A stretch of DNA of 64,000 nucleotides from Ailurus styani (lineage: Eukaryota; Chordata; Mammalia; Carnivora; Ailuridae), in the NCBI GenBank assembly GCA_002007465.1, contig LNAC01000038.1:7205421-7269420 (forward strand). The letters run 5' to 3'. This document shows, in pieces, positions 1 to 11,075 of this stretch. Both the position numbers and the translations under genes were made by a program. The notes beneath the pieces are model-generated. The model saw nothing but the letters and a program-made list of their open reading frames with translations, was not told the DNA's origin and did no database searches. The stretch's first letter is position 1, and each line of letters starts with the position of its first letter.

Positions 1-1656
1 CTAGTTTGCAAACACGTCATGTAGTTAACATAGTTTCATGCCAAATTATGGCATGGGAAAGAAAGCAAATAATATTTAAATTATTCAAATTTTTGAGTAA
101 GCTGGCAATAATAATTCATTCTAACTTCCTGATCAGTAACTGGAAAAGAAAGGGACAGAAATGTAACAGTCACTGAATATTTTACAATTCATTTACATAA
201 ATATTGGTGAAGTGAATGATCTTTTTTAAAAGGCACAGAACTCTAGATCTAATAAAATATGCCGCTCGTTATTATCAATAGGACAGGTTCTAAAAATGTT
301 GGCAGATCTATATAGATCTATAGCTGAGGTAGTAGGAGTCAGTCATTCATTTTTATGCTTACATAAATATAGAAAAGATGGAAATACGTATTTGTGGATA
401 TACTAAAGTTTGTTTTTAAAACATATATTGAGAAAAGGAATGATTTCTTGCACAATGCCAAAAACCTATACGCAAAACCTATATGCTCGCATTACATACC
501 TATACAATTTATTATAAGCACATGAAAATTAGGTTAAATTCATCTTCAAAGTCCTAATACTAATTCTGTGGTGGTTACATGTAGTGGTAATATACTGTCA
601 AAGGCTCACAAGGAACTGTGAATTTTAGAATCACCACAAGTAGCCTTTGCTACACGACTAAATGAATGACTGCAGGAAAAATCTGGTAAAAATAGAAAGA
701 CCATTATTAACTTTGTAGTGAAATTACAGAGTGAAATTTGATGAAATTATCAAACCATACTTTATTTGTCATTCTATTTAAACAGGTTTGGGGTCTGCAA
801 ACACTTCTACAGTAATTTTTTTAAACTGATACTTGATAAGCTACTTTTGAGTTCAAGATGGATTAGAAAACTTAAATTAAAAAAATGAAGATGTTAAAGC
901 AAAATGAAAAGTAAATGAACACAGAAGTTGCTGTCATTTATCAAACCTTAATAGAAAAATTTTCTCTCCTACGGAATTTAGTGGTCCATCATCTTCAGTG
1001 ATCACCTTTGTCGTTGGAATGCTGGGAGCTGCTTCACTTCAGAAGGGTCACATCAATCACTTCTTAAAGATTTCTAGTCAGTGGAGTTAATAAGAATTGT
1101 GCACATCACTTTATGATTTAGGAGAGGTGAAAGCAACTTCTGATAATACAGTAGAGACATTGTGGGCGAATCACTGTTTTGAGGAAAATTTCAGGAAAAG
1201 TTACAAAAAATGTCTTGATTACTGCCGACTGACATATTAGTTACTGTAGTGGGATAGAAACTTCGCGAATTAGTTTAGTGCATTTGAGTTAAGCCCCCAT
1301 CAAGAAAAGTTGAAATGTTTTTTGTATGTATGTTTGCTGAATAAAGGCATTTGGCCATTTCAATCAGTTTATTTATTTTAAAACAACCTGCCTAATATGT
1401 ACTTTACATAGTGGAATATAAACAAAAATATAGAGTGTTTTATTAAGACACTAAAGTAAATAAACCTTCAAATTTAAACTGTATAACATAATCCTGTATC
1501 TATATACAATTCTAGTGCATTCCTGTTTTCACAGAGGTCCATCCAGCAGAGCTTAATGATGAAAGTGGAAGAATTCTAAGAAAAATAAAAGGAGGTGATA
1601 ATAAACTTTAAAAAGTGTTTATATCAGAAATGATAATTATGAAAAAATAGTACTAC
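1..1656. other. A+T-rich sequence without recognised repeat or gene
   Basis: I recognise no interspersed repeat here. A frame on the + strand stays open for about 57 codons from about 915 to the stop at 1088-1090. An AATAAA lies at 1340-1345, about 250 bases further on. This could be a decayed retrocopy or a 3' exon remnant, but I recognise neither the protein nor any splice structure. Chance remains the simplest explanation. Confidence 0.5.
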
Positions 1657-1843
1657 TTTTTTTTAGATTTTATTTATTTATTTATTTGACAGAGACAGAG
1701 AGATTACAAGTAGGCAGAGAGAGAGGAGGAAGCAGGCTCCCTGCTGAGCAGAGAACCTGATGTGGGGCTCCATCCCAGGACCCTGAGATTATGACCTGAG
1801 CTGAGGGCAGAGGCTTCAACCCACTGAGCCACCCAGGCGCCCC
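1657..1843 (-). mobile_element. CAN SINE (mustelid type), full length
   Basis: The reverse complement shows the complete element: head GGGCGCCTGGGTGGCTCAG, CT-rich body and AAATAAATAAA tail. The insertion is bounded by the direct repeat AGTACTAC at 1649-1656 and 1844-1851. It is a tRNA-derived Pol III retroposon mobilised by L1 machinery. There is little decay, so it is a young carnivoran insertion. Confidence 0.95.
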
Positions 1844-2149
1844 AGTACTACGTTTTATGTAATGAAAACTATATTGTTACACAATATAGGTATACTTAGA
1901 AAACTTAAGCTAACTAAAATTACATTGACATATTAAATATATAGAAGAAATACTTAGTTTAAATAAAATACAAATGCTAGTATATAAAGATACCATAACT
2001 AAAAAAGTTTACTGTTTTGAAAGTGGGTGTAGCACTAAAAGATACTTCTGCCATGAAGCAGCTGGTTTCTAATAAACAAACAAATAAACAAATAGATACC
2101 TGTGCAAGGTCCTGATATGTGCTGTGAAGAAAAATGATAAAGATGAATG

Positions 2150-2262
2150 AAATATATGGGTATATATACACATACATATTTTGCATATACACTTGTAACT
2201 GTAAATGCATATATGTATATGTGTGTGTAAGATTGTACATAGGTATATGTGTGTATGTATAC
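2150..2262. repeat. TA/TG-rich simple repeat tract
   Basis: Alternating purine-pyrimidine sequence made of imperfect TATA, CATA and TGTG runs. It lies directly beside the target site of the next SINE. Confidence 0.7.
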
Positions 2263-2273
2263 AACCAGTTTTA

Positions 2274-2464
2274 TTTTTATTTTTAAAAAGATTTTATGTA
2301 TTTTACAGAGAGAGAGAGAGAACAAGCAGTGGGAAGAGCAGAGGGAGAGGAAGAAGCAGGTTCCTGCTGAGCAGGGAGACCGACGCAGGGCTCAATCCCA
2401 GGAACCTGGGATCATGACCTGAGCCAGAGGCAGACGCTTAACTGACTGACCACCCAGGTGCTCT
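2274..2464 (-). mobile_element. CAN SINE, older subtype
   Basis: This is an antisense CAN SINE with an (AG)n stretch and a diverged head ending CACCCAGGTGCTC. A perfect 16 bp target-site duplication, TATACAACCAGTTTTA, flanks it at 2258-2273 and 2465-2480. The body carries more substitutions than the neighbouring copy at 1657. Confidence 0.92.
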
Positions 2465-3189
2465 TATACAACCAGTTTTAAAAGTAAATTTATTTAAAAA
2501 AAAAGTTAATTTATTTTCAAAATAAAATCCGTATTTATGAATATTGAGAAAATATATAGATGAACAAAATGTAAACATAAAAAAACTTCCTGTTTCCACC
2601 CTATGCAGATAGAACATTCTCATTTTGTGATTTTGTACAGTATTAGAAATCATACTGATTTACCATTTACAATAATATATGCTGAATGACTGCCTGTACA
2701 GTTTTCTCTAGGTCCATAATGGATTTAAGCAACTTTGTTTTGAGGTTGTCACCCTATTATCTTCAAAATATTTAATATTGCATTATTTTTATTTTTACTT
2801 CAAATATGAATCTTATATGACATTTCTGTCAGCTCTTGGTATTATGCTTATGATATGATTCAAATACATTGGAATACCTTTATCTCATTAAATGTTCTTG
2901 GAAGATATCTTGGAAGATAAATGTTTTTATCTCCTTAAATGTTCTTGAAAACATTTCTCATAAATATTAAAGTCTCTATCAAAATAATTTTTTGGCTAAA
3001 AAGCCACTTTAGCATATTATATATATTATTAAAAAACATTTCCTTCCGGAAAAAAAGGTAATTTAAATTTTCTTACAATTATCCATTTACTCTTACCATA
3101 TGTTTTATATTATTTTACATTAAAATCACTTTATATATCCCCTTTTTTGTCTTTATGTGCTATTTTATAAACATTTAACACATCACTTA
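2465..3189. other. A+T-rich sequence, no recognised feature
   Basis: No gene or interspersed repeat is recognised. At about 2883-2955 a block with TTAAATGTTCTTG occurs twice, about 50 bases apart, together with a repeated CTTGGAAGATA. This is an imperfect local tandem duplication. Confidence 0.45.
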
Positions 3190-3429
3190 AAAGTGTGAAA
3201 AAAATATGAATATAGTTCTTAAAGCTACCATCACCACCCAAAGGGAACATAGCTTTGTAAAGATAACCCTGATCAAGATACAGGATCTTACTAACACCAC
3301 AAGCCTCCTTAGTCCAGGCGACAGGTCATTCTTCCTATGAACATGTGACCAATATTCTAATTTTTTATCACCTGGCGAGAGAGAATAATGGACTCTCAAA
3401 GACAACCACATCTTCATCCTTGGTATCTA
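3190..3429 (-). mobile_element. L1 3' region remnant, antisense, part 1
   Basis: The order of diagnostic phrases resembles the antisense 3' UTR of old mammalian L1 (L1M class), with GCTACCATCACC and then the AACACCACAAGCCTCC-like stretch. It continues after the LTR at 3430-3896. Divergence is high, so the boundaries are approximate. Confidence 0.5.
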
Positions 3430-3896
3430 TGAATATGTTATGTTACATAGCCAGGTGGGATTAATGTTGAGTAAGAATTAAGGCTGCTACTCAATTGACC
3501 TTAAAATGAGGAGATAATTCTGAATTATCCATTTGGCCCAGTAATTACAAGTGTCCTTTAAAGTGGAAGTGGACAGAAGAAGAGTCAGAGTCTGAGGAGC
3601 TGTGACAACAGAAGCAGAAGTTAGAGGGAAAATCGTCATTGACTTTGAAGATGAAGGTGTAGTGAAGGGGGCAGCGCGCAGCCTAGGACTTCAGGCATTC
3701 TTTGGATGGTGAGGAAACTGCTTCTTCCCTGGATCCTCCAGAAGGAATGCAGCCATGCCCACACATTGATCTTAGCCCGGTAAGACCCACGTCAGACTCC
3801 TGAGCTCCAGAACAGTGAGAGAATAGATTTGTGTTGTTTTAAACTCACTACATTTAAGATGATATTCTACAGCAACAATAGGAAACTAATACACAT
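3430..3896 (+). mobile_element. MLT1-type MaLR solitary LTR
   Basis: Characteristic MLT1 phrases occur in order: GTGTCCTTTAAAGTGG, CCTCCAGAAGGAATGCAGCC, GAGCTCCAGAACAGTGAGAG, TTGTGTTGTTTTAA and the end GGAAACTAATACA. These ERVL-MaLR elements predate the carnivoran radiation. It splits an L1 remnant, so it is younger than that L1. There is no internal gag-like sequence beside it. Confidence 0.8.
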
Positions 3897-4370
3897 CTTG
3901 ATTATTTCTGTTTTTGAATTTTATATAAGTGGATTAAACCAGTTGGACCCTTTGCATCTAGTTTCCTTTACATAGCATTGTAATTATGATAGTGATGTAC
4001 AAGTGCTACTTTGTTTAATCCACTGCTGTTTAATACTCCATTACAGGAATATATGCAAAAGCATGTATCTTTTCAAGTGTTGCTGACCTTTTGTGGAGTT
4101 ACTAGTTTTGAACAATTATGGATAATACAACTTCACACACAATTGCATATGTATTTGATTGATAGATGCAAATATATGGAAAATACACATTTGTAAATGT
4201 AGGATTGTTTATATATGAGTAGAAATTCTGGGTCATAGCATATGTGTGCATTTAATTTAAGGGATGCTGTCAAAATTTTCCCAAGTGGTTGTACTGGTTT
4301 ACTCTTTCGGAGTTAGTATATAAAATCTCAGGTGCTCCGTATTTTCAAATATGTAATTTGTCATTTATTT
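3897..4370 (-). mobile_element. L1 3' region remnant, antisense, part 2
   Basis: The sequence resumes the antisense L1 3' end with TTTTATATAAGTGGATT and TTTGCATCTAGTTTCC. Both have counterparts in the TTCATATAAATGGAATCATA region of L1M 3' ends. It is heavily decayed and its right edge is uncertain. Confidence 0.5.
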
Positions 4371-4589
4371 ATTTGCTTGCTTGCTTGGTTATTTAATTTT
4401 AGACATTCCATTGTGATTGTGGTGGACTATAATAGTGGTTTAATTTGTATATCTCTGATCATTTGGTTTTGCACAAAGCCTTTTGTCCACTCAGGAAATA
4501 ATTTGTTTCCAGATATTTATGCATTTTAAAAATGTACTGACCATTCAGACTAGTTTTATCATCTCAAAAATGAACTTGGGCTACCCCTT

Positions 4590-5393
4590 ACCCTTGGATT
4601 AATCCCTGTCTGAAGTTGTATCTATAATTGCCTTGTCCTTAGAGTTTTATCTGTTCCATATTATCATATAAATGGAACCATACACAGTGTAGCTTTTTGA
4701 ACCTGGATTTTTGCAACTCACTTGCGATGTTATGTAAATTTTTATTACTGAATAGCATTCCATTGTATGAATGTACCACAGTCTATATTTTTCACCTCTT
4801 GATACATATTTAGAATGTTTTCGATCTTTGTCAATAGTGAATAAAGTTGTTATAAATATTTATATACAGGTTTTTAAAAATTTGGATAAATAGGAATATA
4901 ATTTCTGAGTCATACATGTATATTTACCTTTATGAGTAACCTCTGAATTGTTTTCCAAAGTGGCTGTATCATTTTCTATTTCCAGCAACAACGTATGGGA
5001 GTTATCTGTTATAACAGATATTTACTGATATCTTGGTTAATTCACTGCTATTTAAAATCATATTTTCCTGACAACTATGATGTTGAACACCTTTCCATAT
5101 GATTATTTACTATCATATATTTTCTTTGGTGAAGATCTTATTTGATTTTTTGGTCTATTGTTTAAAAATTGCGAAATTATTTCCTTACGTTTGAATTTTA
5201 AGAGTTCTTTACATATATTCTGAGTGTAAGTCCTTTATCATCAATGTGTTTTACAAATATTAACTCCAATCCATTGTTTTTATTTCCATTTTTAACATCC
5301 CTTTCACAGAACAAAATTTTTAATTTTGATAAAATCCAATTTACCTTTTTTCTTTTACAAAGTGTGGCTTTGTGTCATATGTAAAAATTCACT
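4590..5393 (-). mobile_element. L1 remnant, antisense (3' UTR/ORF2 end)
   Basis: Landmarks of the antisense L1M 3' end appear in the expected order: CATATAAATGGAACCATACA, GCATTCCATTGTATGAATG, TTGTTTTCCAAAGTGGCTG and CACCTTTCCATATGATTATT. In sense orientation these follow the ORF2 stop. The element continues past the SINE at 5394. There are many indels and no intact frame. Confidence 0.8.
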
Positions 5394-5585
5394 GGGGTGT
5401 CTGGGTGGCTCAGTCAATCAAGCACCTGACTCTTGGTTTTGGCTCAGGTCATGATTTCAAGGTGGTGAGATTGAGCTGCGTGTTGGGTTCCACACTCAGC
5501 ACTGAGGCTGCTTGAGATTCTCTCTGCCCTCCTCTGCCCCTCCCCCCAACTTGCTCACTCTCGAATAAATAAATAAATAAATAAG
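5394..5585 (+). mobile_element. CAN SINE, old subtype, inside L1
   Basis: The head is GGGGTGTCTGGGTGGCTCAG. The body has the older CACCTGACTCTTGGTTTTGGCTCAGG form, not the mustelid CCTCTGCCTTCGG form. The tail is (AAAT)n. It is inserted in the antisense L1, whose sequence continues on both sides. Target-site duplication is not clear. Confidence 0.85.
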
Positions 5586-5950
5586 TTTCATTTTGAAACC
5601 CAAGATCATGCTAGTTTTCTCCTATCTTTTCTTTTCTATAAATTTTATAGGTTTTTGTTTTGCATTTATGTGTTTGCCTATTTTAAGTTAGTTTTTGTAT
5701 CATTTGCCATGTATGTGTCAAGAAACATTTTTTGCATGCAGACATCCAGTTATTCTTGCATAATTTATCGAAAGTCTGTTCATTCTCCATTGAATTACCT
5801 TTGTACCTTTGTCTAATGCAAATTGACTATGTGAGCCTATTTCTGGGCTCTTTATTTTCTTTGATAGCTAATGCTTTTGCTTTCATTTTAAACATTTCTG
5901 AACTATTTGGAAATATTCCTTTATTAAATACCTGTCCAAGTCTTTTGCCC
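5586..5950 (-). mobile_element. L1 remnant, antisense, continued
   Basis: This continues the antisense L1 after the SINE. It carries CAAGATCATGCTAGTTTTCTCC, a stretch corresponding to the 'gcatgtggacatccagttgtcccagc' region, and TTTCTGGGCTCTTTATT, all typical of antisense L1 ORF2 C-terminal coding sequence. It is too decayed to encode protein. Confidence 0.75.
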
Positions 5951-6550
5951 ATTTGTTGATTAGATGATTCTATGCTCTTAAAATGTATTTTCTTTAATTT
6001 TATAACATTCTAAGAATCTTATTTTTAGATAAATACTACTCTTTTTATCAAATATGTGCTACTTCTGGTTTTTATTAAAGTATATTTATAAATTGAATAC
6101 ATCATCTTTTTTTCAGTTTTGTCTAGTTTGCTTATTTTACTTTAATTTTTACTTTCTTGATATGAATGATATGTTATTTTCGCTGTTGTTGTACTCTGGC
6201 TTTTTCTTTGGTTATAGTTTCTTTCTCCTTATATCTCCATCAAGTTTCTCTCTCTTCACTAAGTATTCATGCGTTGAATCTGTATTCACTGACCTCTTCA
6301 TCCAGCATATCTTGGTTTAATTTCCATTATCTCTCTCCCAGTTTTCTTTAAATGCTGGCAGATTCTCAAAAGTATTTTTACATCACTAATCCATGTAGAA
6401 TTTTTTCCTGCTTTTGAAATTTTTATCTGAGTCTCAATATATATAGTCTCTTTCAAACACATACTGTTTCTTATGTTTAAATATTTTGTTTCTAGAGACT
6501 CGTGCATTTTAAAAATGTATTGACAACTAAAATCTGGTATTAAATCTATC
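5951..6550 (-). other. Possible further decayed L1 sequence
   Basis: T-rich sequence with weak L1-like phrasing such as CTTTTGCCCATTTGTTGATTAG at its left edge. I cannot follow a consensus through it. Several short overlapping open frames here have no protein-like character. Confidence 0.35.
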
Positions 6551-6754
6551 TCACGCTATATTTGCATTATGTATTGTGCAGCAGTTAGTAATGAAGATAG
6601 TACGTTTTACTATAATTATAGGTTTATCTGTCTTTCTTCCCACCACTCATAAGATTTCTAAGGCCAGAAACTGTCTTTTTAGCTCCAGAACATAGGAGAG
6701 GTTTTGTCATAGAATTTCTTATATAACTAGCTATCTCTATGTATTTGTGCATCT

Positions 6755-6838
6755 GTTTTTCTATCATCTATCTATCATATCTATCATATATCTATCAATC
6801 TATCTATCATCTATCTATCATCAATCATCTATCTACAG
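6755..6838 (+). repeat. (TCTA)n / (CATA)n microsatellite
   Basis: An imperfect tetranucleotide tract of TCTA, CTAT and TCAT units about 84 bases long. It is likely polymorphic in length. Confidence 0.9.
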
Positions 6839-7618
6839 AGAGAAGCATTTATTTACTAATACATTTGTTTCATGATTTTTTCCCATTCCTTCCACTACTC
6901 ATTTACAGTGGATTATTTTCAGGGGAACCTATGTTGTTATTATTTATCCTTCTCTTTAAAAAAAAATAAAGGTAGAAATTTCCATCTGAAGTGTTCTCAA
7001 TAATCGGGGTACATTTTTACGTGTAGCTCCCTCTCTAAACACTTGGTTATCAACAGATTAGATTCATATGTGCTTCCATTTACACATATGTTCATTTTAT
7101 TTCCTAATGAGTCAGGCTCTCAATATTGTGCTAAATAAACTGTGTACCAGCCTGACCTAAGAAAACCTAAACATTCTGCCATTTTTGTAGTTCTTGCAAT
7201 TCATTTGACATGGTCAATCCTTTGCATCTGATGGTGTTTGTCTGCTCTTGGCCACAGCAAGAAATTTTAGATACTCAAAAGCCAATTTATTTTTCCATCT
7301 TGATTGTGACATATCAAGCCACTTTTGGAACATTAAAATGGAAAATTTAACAGACTGTTAATAGCATATTTTCAAAAACATTCCCAACTGGGCAAGTATT
7401 TTCCTTCTGCCTACCTAAGACCTTGAAGTCCTGATTTAGGTAAACTTTCTTCGGTATAAATAAAGACCATGGAGAACCAACACTGCTTTTTGATCTTCCA
7501 GATATATGTTCTTAGAGGGCATAAATCCTTTGGAATTTGGATTTAGAATAGTTTTGAAAAATTGGAGGAAAAATTCAGCACATTAAGAGTTTTCCCTAAT
7601 ATTTCATGTCCTTAAAAT

Positions 7619-7654
7619 CATACATCACTTATTCAGCATACATCACTTATTCAG
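7619..7654 (+). repeat. 18 bp perfect tandem duplication
   Basis: The unit CATACATCACTTATTCAG is present twice in a row with no mismatch, followed by a partial CATCAC. It fits a recent replication slippage event. Confidence 0.9.
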
Positions 7655-8443
7655 CATCACTTTTCACAATAACTGAAATACCAATATGCCACAGAATGTA
7701 TTTGATTGTTTAAAGACAGTGCCCTCCTCCCAAGCATATCTATCTTGGTTTGATTGGAGGTGGCTTAGATTTTCATTACAGCGACAAGTCATCATGAAAT
7801 AAAATCGTTTACTAATCAACTGAGTCATTATAAAATTAGATGATATTTATTACATTTATCCCAACCCACTATCTCAACTTATTGTCCTTATTTTCTAATT
7901 ATCAACAGCAATGCTACAACACAGTGAAATAACACAATTCATGAAATGAAATTGTAAGATTTATAGAAGATGTAAAATGTATGAGAAATCATAAGATTAT
8001 CAGGTCTCACACATGACTATGTGAGGAGCTGGCAGCATTTGACTAGTTACTATGAAAGAAGGAAAAACGTGGAAATGTATATGATTTTGTGTCTTCACTG
8101 GAGAATGAGTTAAATGCCAAGAGAGATCAATGAAACTCTAAAATAACTTTTAAGAAATGACACACTTTATGGCTGCTGCAAAAGACAAATATGAAATAGA
8201 TGTTTTCATGTGATTTTTTTTAAAAAAGAAAATCAATATTTGTATATAATTTCTTCAGGAAACATATGGAATAATAATATAATTTCCTTACACACAAAGT
8301 GAGATACAATGTTTTGGAGTTTACTTTTCAAAATAAGGAGATATAATCTCCATAAAAAAAGAAGTTTCCTCTTTTTAATGAATTCACTTAAGATGATATT
8401 TACAAACTGGGTATCTGATAGGCATAGAAAATAGCATCAACTT

Positions 8444-8641
8444 GGGCGCCTGGGTGGCTCAGTGGGTTAAAGCCGCTGCCTTCGGCTCAGGTCATGATCC
8501 CAGAGTCCTGGGATCGAGGCCCACGTCGGGCTCTCTGCTCAGCGGGGAGCCTGCTTCCTCCTCTCTCCTCTCTCTCTGCCTGCTTCTCTGCCTACTTGTA
8601 ATCTCTCTCTCTGTGTCAAATGAATAATAAAAAAAATATAT
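8444..8641 (+). mobile_element. CAN SINE (mustelid type), full length
   Basis: Complete element: GGGCGCCTGGGTGGCTCAG head, GTTAAAGCCGCTGCCTTCGG, then a CT-rich body and a short AATAAT tail. The direct repeat CATCAACTT lies at 8435-8443 and 8642-8650. Low divergence indicates a young insertion. Confidence 0.95.
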
Positions 8642-8751
8642 CATCAACTTCCAAATTGATCTCCCTGCTTCTACTTTTGTCTATTTATATTATAATGTCT
8701 ACCCATCAGCTAATAATACTTTTAAAACTGATGTAATATTATGTGGCTTTT

Positions 8752-8921
8752 TTTAAAATAAAGATTTTATTTATTTATTTGACAGAGAGAGAGCACAAGC
8801 AGGGGGGTCACAGGGAGAGGAAGAGGATAGAGCCCACATGGGGCTCTATCGCAGGCCCCTGGGATCATGACCCAAGCTGAAGGCAGCTGTCCAACCAACT
8901 GAACCACCCAGGAGACCCAAG
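8752..8921 (-). mobile_element. CAN SINE, diverged and slightly shortened
   Basis: An antisense element with an AATAAAGATTTTATTTATTTA start. Its core is partly deleted, because the GCAGGCTCCCTGCTGAGCAG block is missing. Flanks ATTATGTGGCTTTT (8738-8751) and ATTATGTGACTTTT (8922-8935) are a target-site duplication with one mismatch. Confidence 0.9.
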
Positions 8922-9038
8922 ATTATGTGACTTTTATACACGAAGACTTCCAGGAGTTTATAATCTCACTCAAAATAAAATTTGAGGTCCCCATTATGCC
9001 CTATAAGTCCCTACAGGCTATAGCTACTCACATATATA

Positions 9039-9231
9039 TTTTTTTAAGATTTTATTTATTTATTTGACACAGAGAGAGAGATCACAAGTAAGCAGAGAGG
9101 CAGGCAGAGAGAGAGGAGGAAGCAGGCTCCCTGCTGAGCAGAGAGCCCGATGTGGGCCTCGATCCCAGGACCCTGAGATCATGACCTGAGCCGAAGGCAG
9201 AGGCTTTAACCCACTGAGCCACCCAGGCGCC
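9039..9231 (-). mobile_element. CAN SINE (mustelid type), antisense
   Basis: Near-consensus antisense copy ending GCCACCCAGGCGCC. The flanks TACTCACAT (about 9025) and TACTCTCACAT (about 9233) are a likely imperfect target-site duplication. Confidence 0.93.
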
Positions 9232-9389
9232 TTACTCTCACATCTCTAACAACAGCTCCAACCTCATCACCTTCTAATTTCTTCTTTGTTCACACACCTC
9301 TTCCAACCCTGGCTTCTTCAGTACTTCTTGAACCAACCAAACATACCCACATGCTTTAGCTCTTACTATTTCTCTTCCTGAAATGCTTT

Positions 9390-9582
9390 TTTTTTTCTTT
9401 TTTTTTAAAGATTTTTATTTATTTATTTGACAGAGAGATCACAAGTAGGCAGAGAGGCGGGCGGGGGGGGGGCAGGCTCTCCGTTGAGCAGAGAGCCTGA
9501 TGTGGGGATCGATTCCAGCACCCTGGGATCGTGACGTGAGCGGAAGGCAGAGGCTTAACCCACTGAGCCACCCACGTGCCCC
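9390..9582 (-). mobile_element. CAN SINE with expanded G tract, antisense
   Basis: The direct repeat CCTGAAATGCTTT lies at 9377-9389 and 9583-9595. A run of 10 G at about 9463-9472 replaces part of the normal GAGAGAGAGGAGGAAGCAGG block. The head shows CpG-type changes (GCCACCCACGTGCC). Confidence 0.93.
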
Positions 9583-9595
9583 CCTGAAATGCTTT

Positions 9596-10189
9596 CTTTC
9601 CTGATCTTTATCACTTGTTGCTTCACTTTATTTATGTGTTTATTCAAATGTCTCCTTATCTAAGATGACTTTATTGATTATTTTGATTCAAATAACCCTT
9701 CCACAAATTATCTGTCCCATGATCATACTTCATTTTCTTTATCAGAGTTAGCATCACTGACAGGGTGTATATTAATTTGCTTATTTTTTTTTTTCTGAGC
9801 TTGGGGACTTTCTTTTGTTTACCACTATTTATCTCACACCTAGAATTTAGTGGCTAATCAATAACCATTTAACTTCCAAACAGAAAAACATATTAATGGC
9901 CATAAGTGAGATGGGGTAGGCAGGCAGCTTAACGTTACTAGGCACCAGCAGTTAAAAAATTGTTCTCTACTTAATTTATTGTCTTTAACATGTCTGACTA
10001 CTGTGGGGAATGCCTATAACCAAGAATAGGCCTAAAAATCCATAAAGCTTTTTTATACTTGTTTAGCCCCTGTAGGAAACATTTACTGTGGATCTTATAA
10101 TGAATATAGTATTTACACACTTCCCTTAGAACTATGACATAATCTTGATACTGGTAATAAAAAAAGTAATATTAATGATATAAAAATAG
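9596..10189. other. Unassigned sequence
   Basis: No gene or repeat is recognised. It contains a short T run at about 9783-9793. Confidence 0.4.
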
Positions 10190-10410
10190 ATATAATTTAT
10201 TGAGTATTTGTCATAAACCAAATAGTGATCTGAGCACATTACATATATTATCTTGTCATACAATACCCTCTTTAAAAAGCACTCTAATTATACATTGTAA
10301 AGATGAATAAACTGATTTCAGGAAATCAAGAAATGTGCTCAAAACTGTGTTCTATATGACAGAAAATCCAGAAATAAGCCCAAGTTCACTTTACTCTAAA
10401 ATCTTAACAA
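10190..10410 (-). mobile_element. MIR SINE remnant, antisense
   Basis: The antisense MIR order is visible despite decay: ATTTATTGAGTATTTGT, then ATTACATATATTATCTTGTCA, then GTAAAGATGAATAAACTGA, then the AGAAATGTGCTCAAAACTG segment. MIRs are ancient tRNA-derived SINEs shared by all mammals. Confidence 0.65.
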
Positions 10411-10529
10411 TGCTGTCTGCATGAACATGTTTCCTAAATGAGCCTTTATGTGTAACAACCTGTCATGAGGCTAAGTAATGTTCCACCTCCCACCCTTTCA
10501 GAGAGAGGAATAATATGATGACCCAAAAA

Positions 10530-10605
10530 TAATAGCTAATATTTTTAAGCATTTACTTGCCAGGTCTCATTCTAGGGATCTTTTCACTTATTAACTATTT
10601 AACAA
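10530..10605 (-). mobile_element. MIR fragment, antisense
   Basis: The run AATAGCTAATATTTTTAAGC followed by CTTGCCAGGTCTCATTCTAGG matches the 3' end of MIR in antisense. It is cut off at the MLT1-type LTR that follows. Confidence 0.5.
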
Positions 10606-10609
10606 AAAA

Positions 10610-11075
10610 ATAAAGTTACAGCAGGTGCCTACTAGAGTTTCTTCCTTCAGTGTTTCACAGGTGTGTGCCTTTATGGATTGAGAGAGTGGTCCAACCGAAG
10701 TTGGAGTGGGTCACACCTCTGGAGGATAGAAGTCTGAAATCAAGATGTCTGTAGGGTTGGTCCTTTCTGCAGACTGTGAGGAAATGTCTGTGCCAGGCCT
10801 CTCTTCCTGGCTTGTAGATGGCTGCCTTCTCCAAGTCTCTTCATATCCTCTTCCTTCTGTTCATGTCTCTGTGTTCACATTTCTCCTTTTTGTAGACAGC
10901 AAGCCCATGGGATGAGGGACCAGCTTAATGCTGTCATTTTAACTTGATTACTTCTATATCTATCTGTAAATGCCGATCCTATCACTAAAGACAGTCTCAT
11001 TTTATGATATATGGTGTTAAGACTTCAATACATGAGTTTTGGGTGGACACAATCCAACCCATAACACTACCTATG
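10610..11075 (-). mobile_element. MLT1-type MaLR solitary LTR, antisense
   Basis: Antisense MLT1 landmarks are in order: CTCTGGAGGATAGAAGTC, ATCAAGATGTCTGTAGGGTT, GATGGCTGCCTTCTCC, TGTCATTTTAACTTGATTAC and TTTTGGGTGGACACAATCCA, ending CCCATAACAC. No internal retroviral sequence adjoins it. Confidence 0.85.

Larger units (their letters stand above)
6551..8443. other. A+T-rich unassigned sequence
   Basis: No gene or interspersed repeat is recognised. It includes the (TCTA)n tract at 6755-6838 and an 18 bp tandem pair at 7619-7654, which are listed separately. Confidence 0.45.

Noticed and set aside
5004..5019. 16 bp palindrome ATCTGTTATAACAGAT as a regulatory site
   Set aside because: It sits in a decayed L1 whose consensus lacks it, so it arose by mutation and is probably meaningless.
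8444..8530. Intact tRNA gene from tRNA-like sequence
   Set aside because: The A- and B-box-like parts belong to the SINE head. No cloverleaf or CCA-proximal structure of a true tRNA is present.
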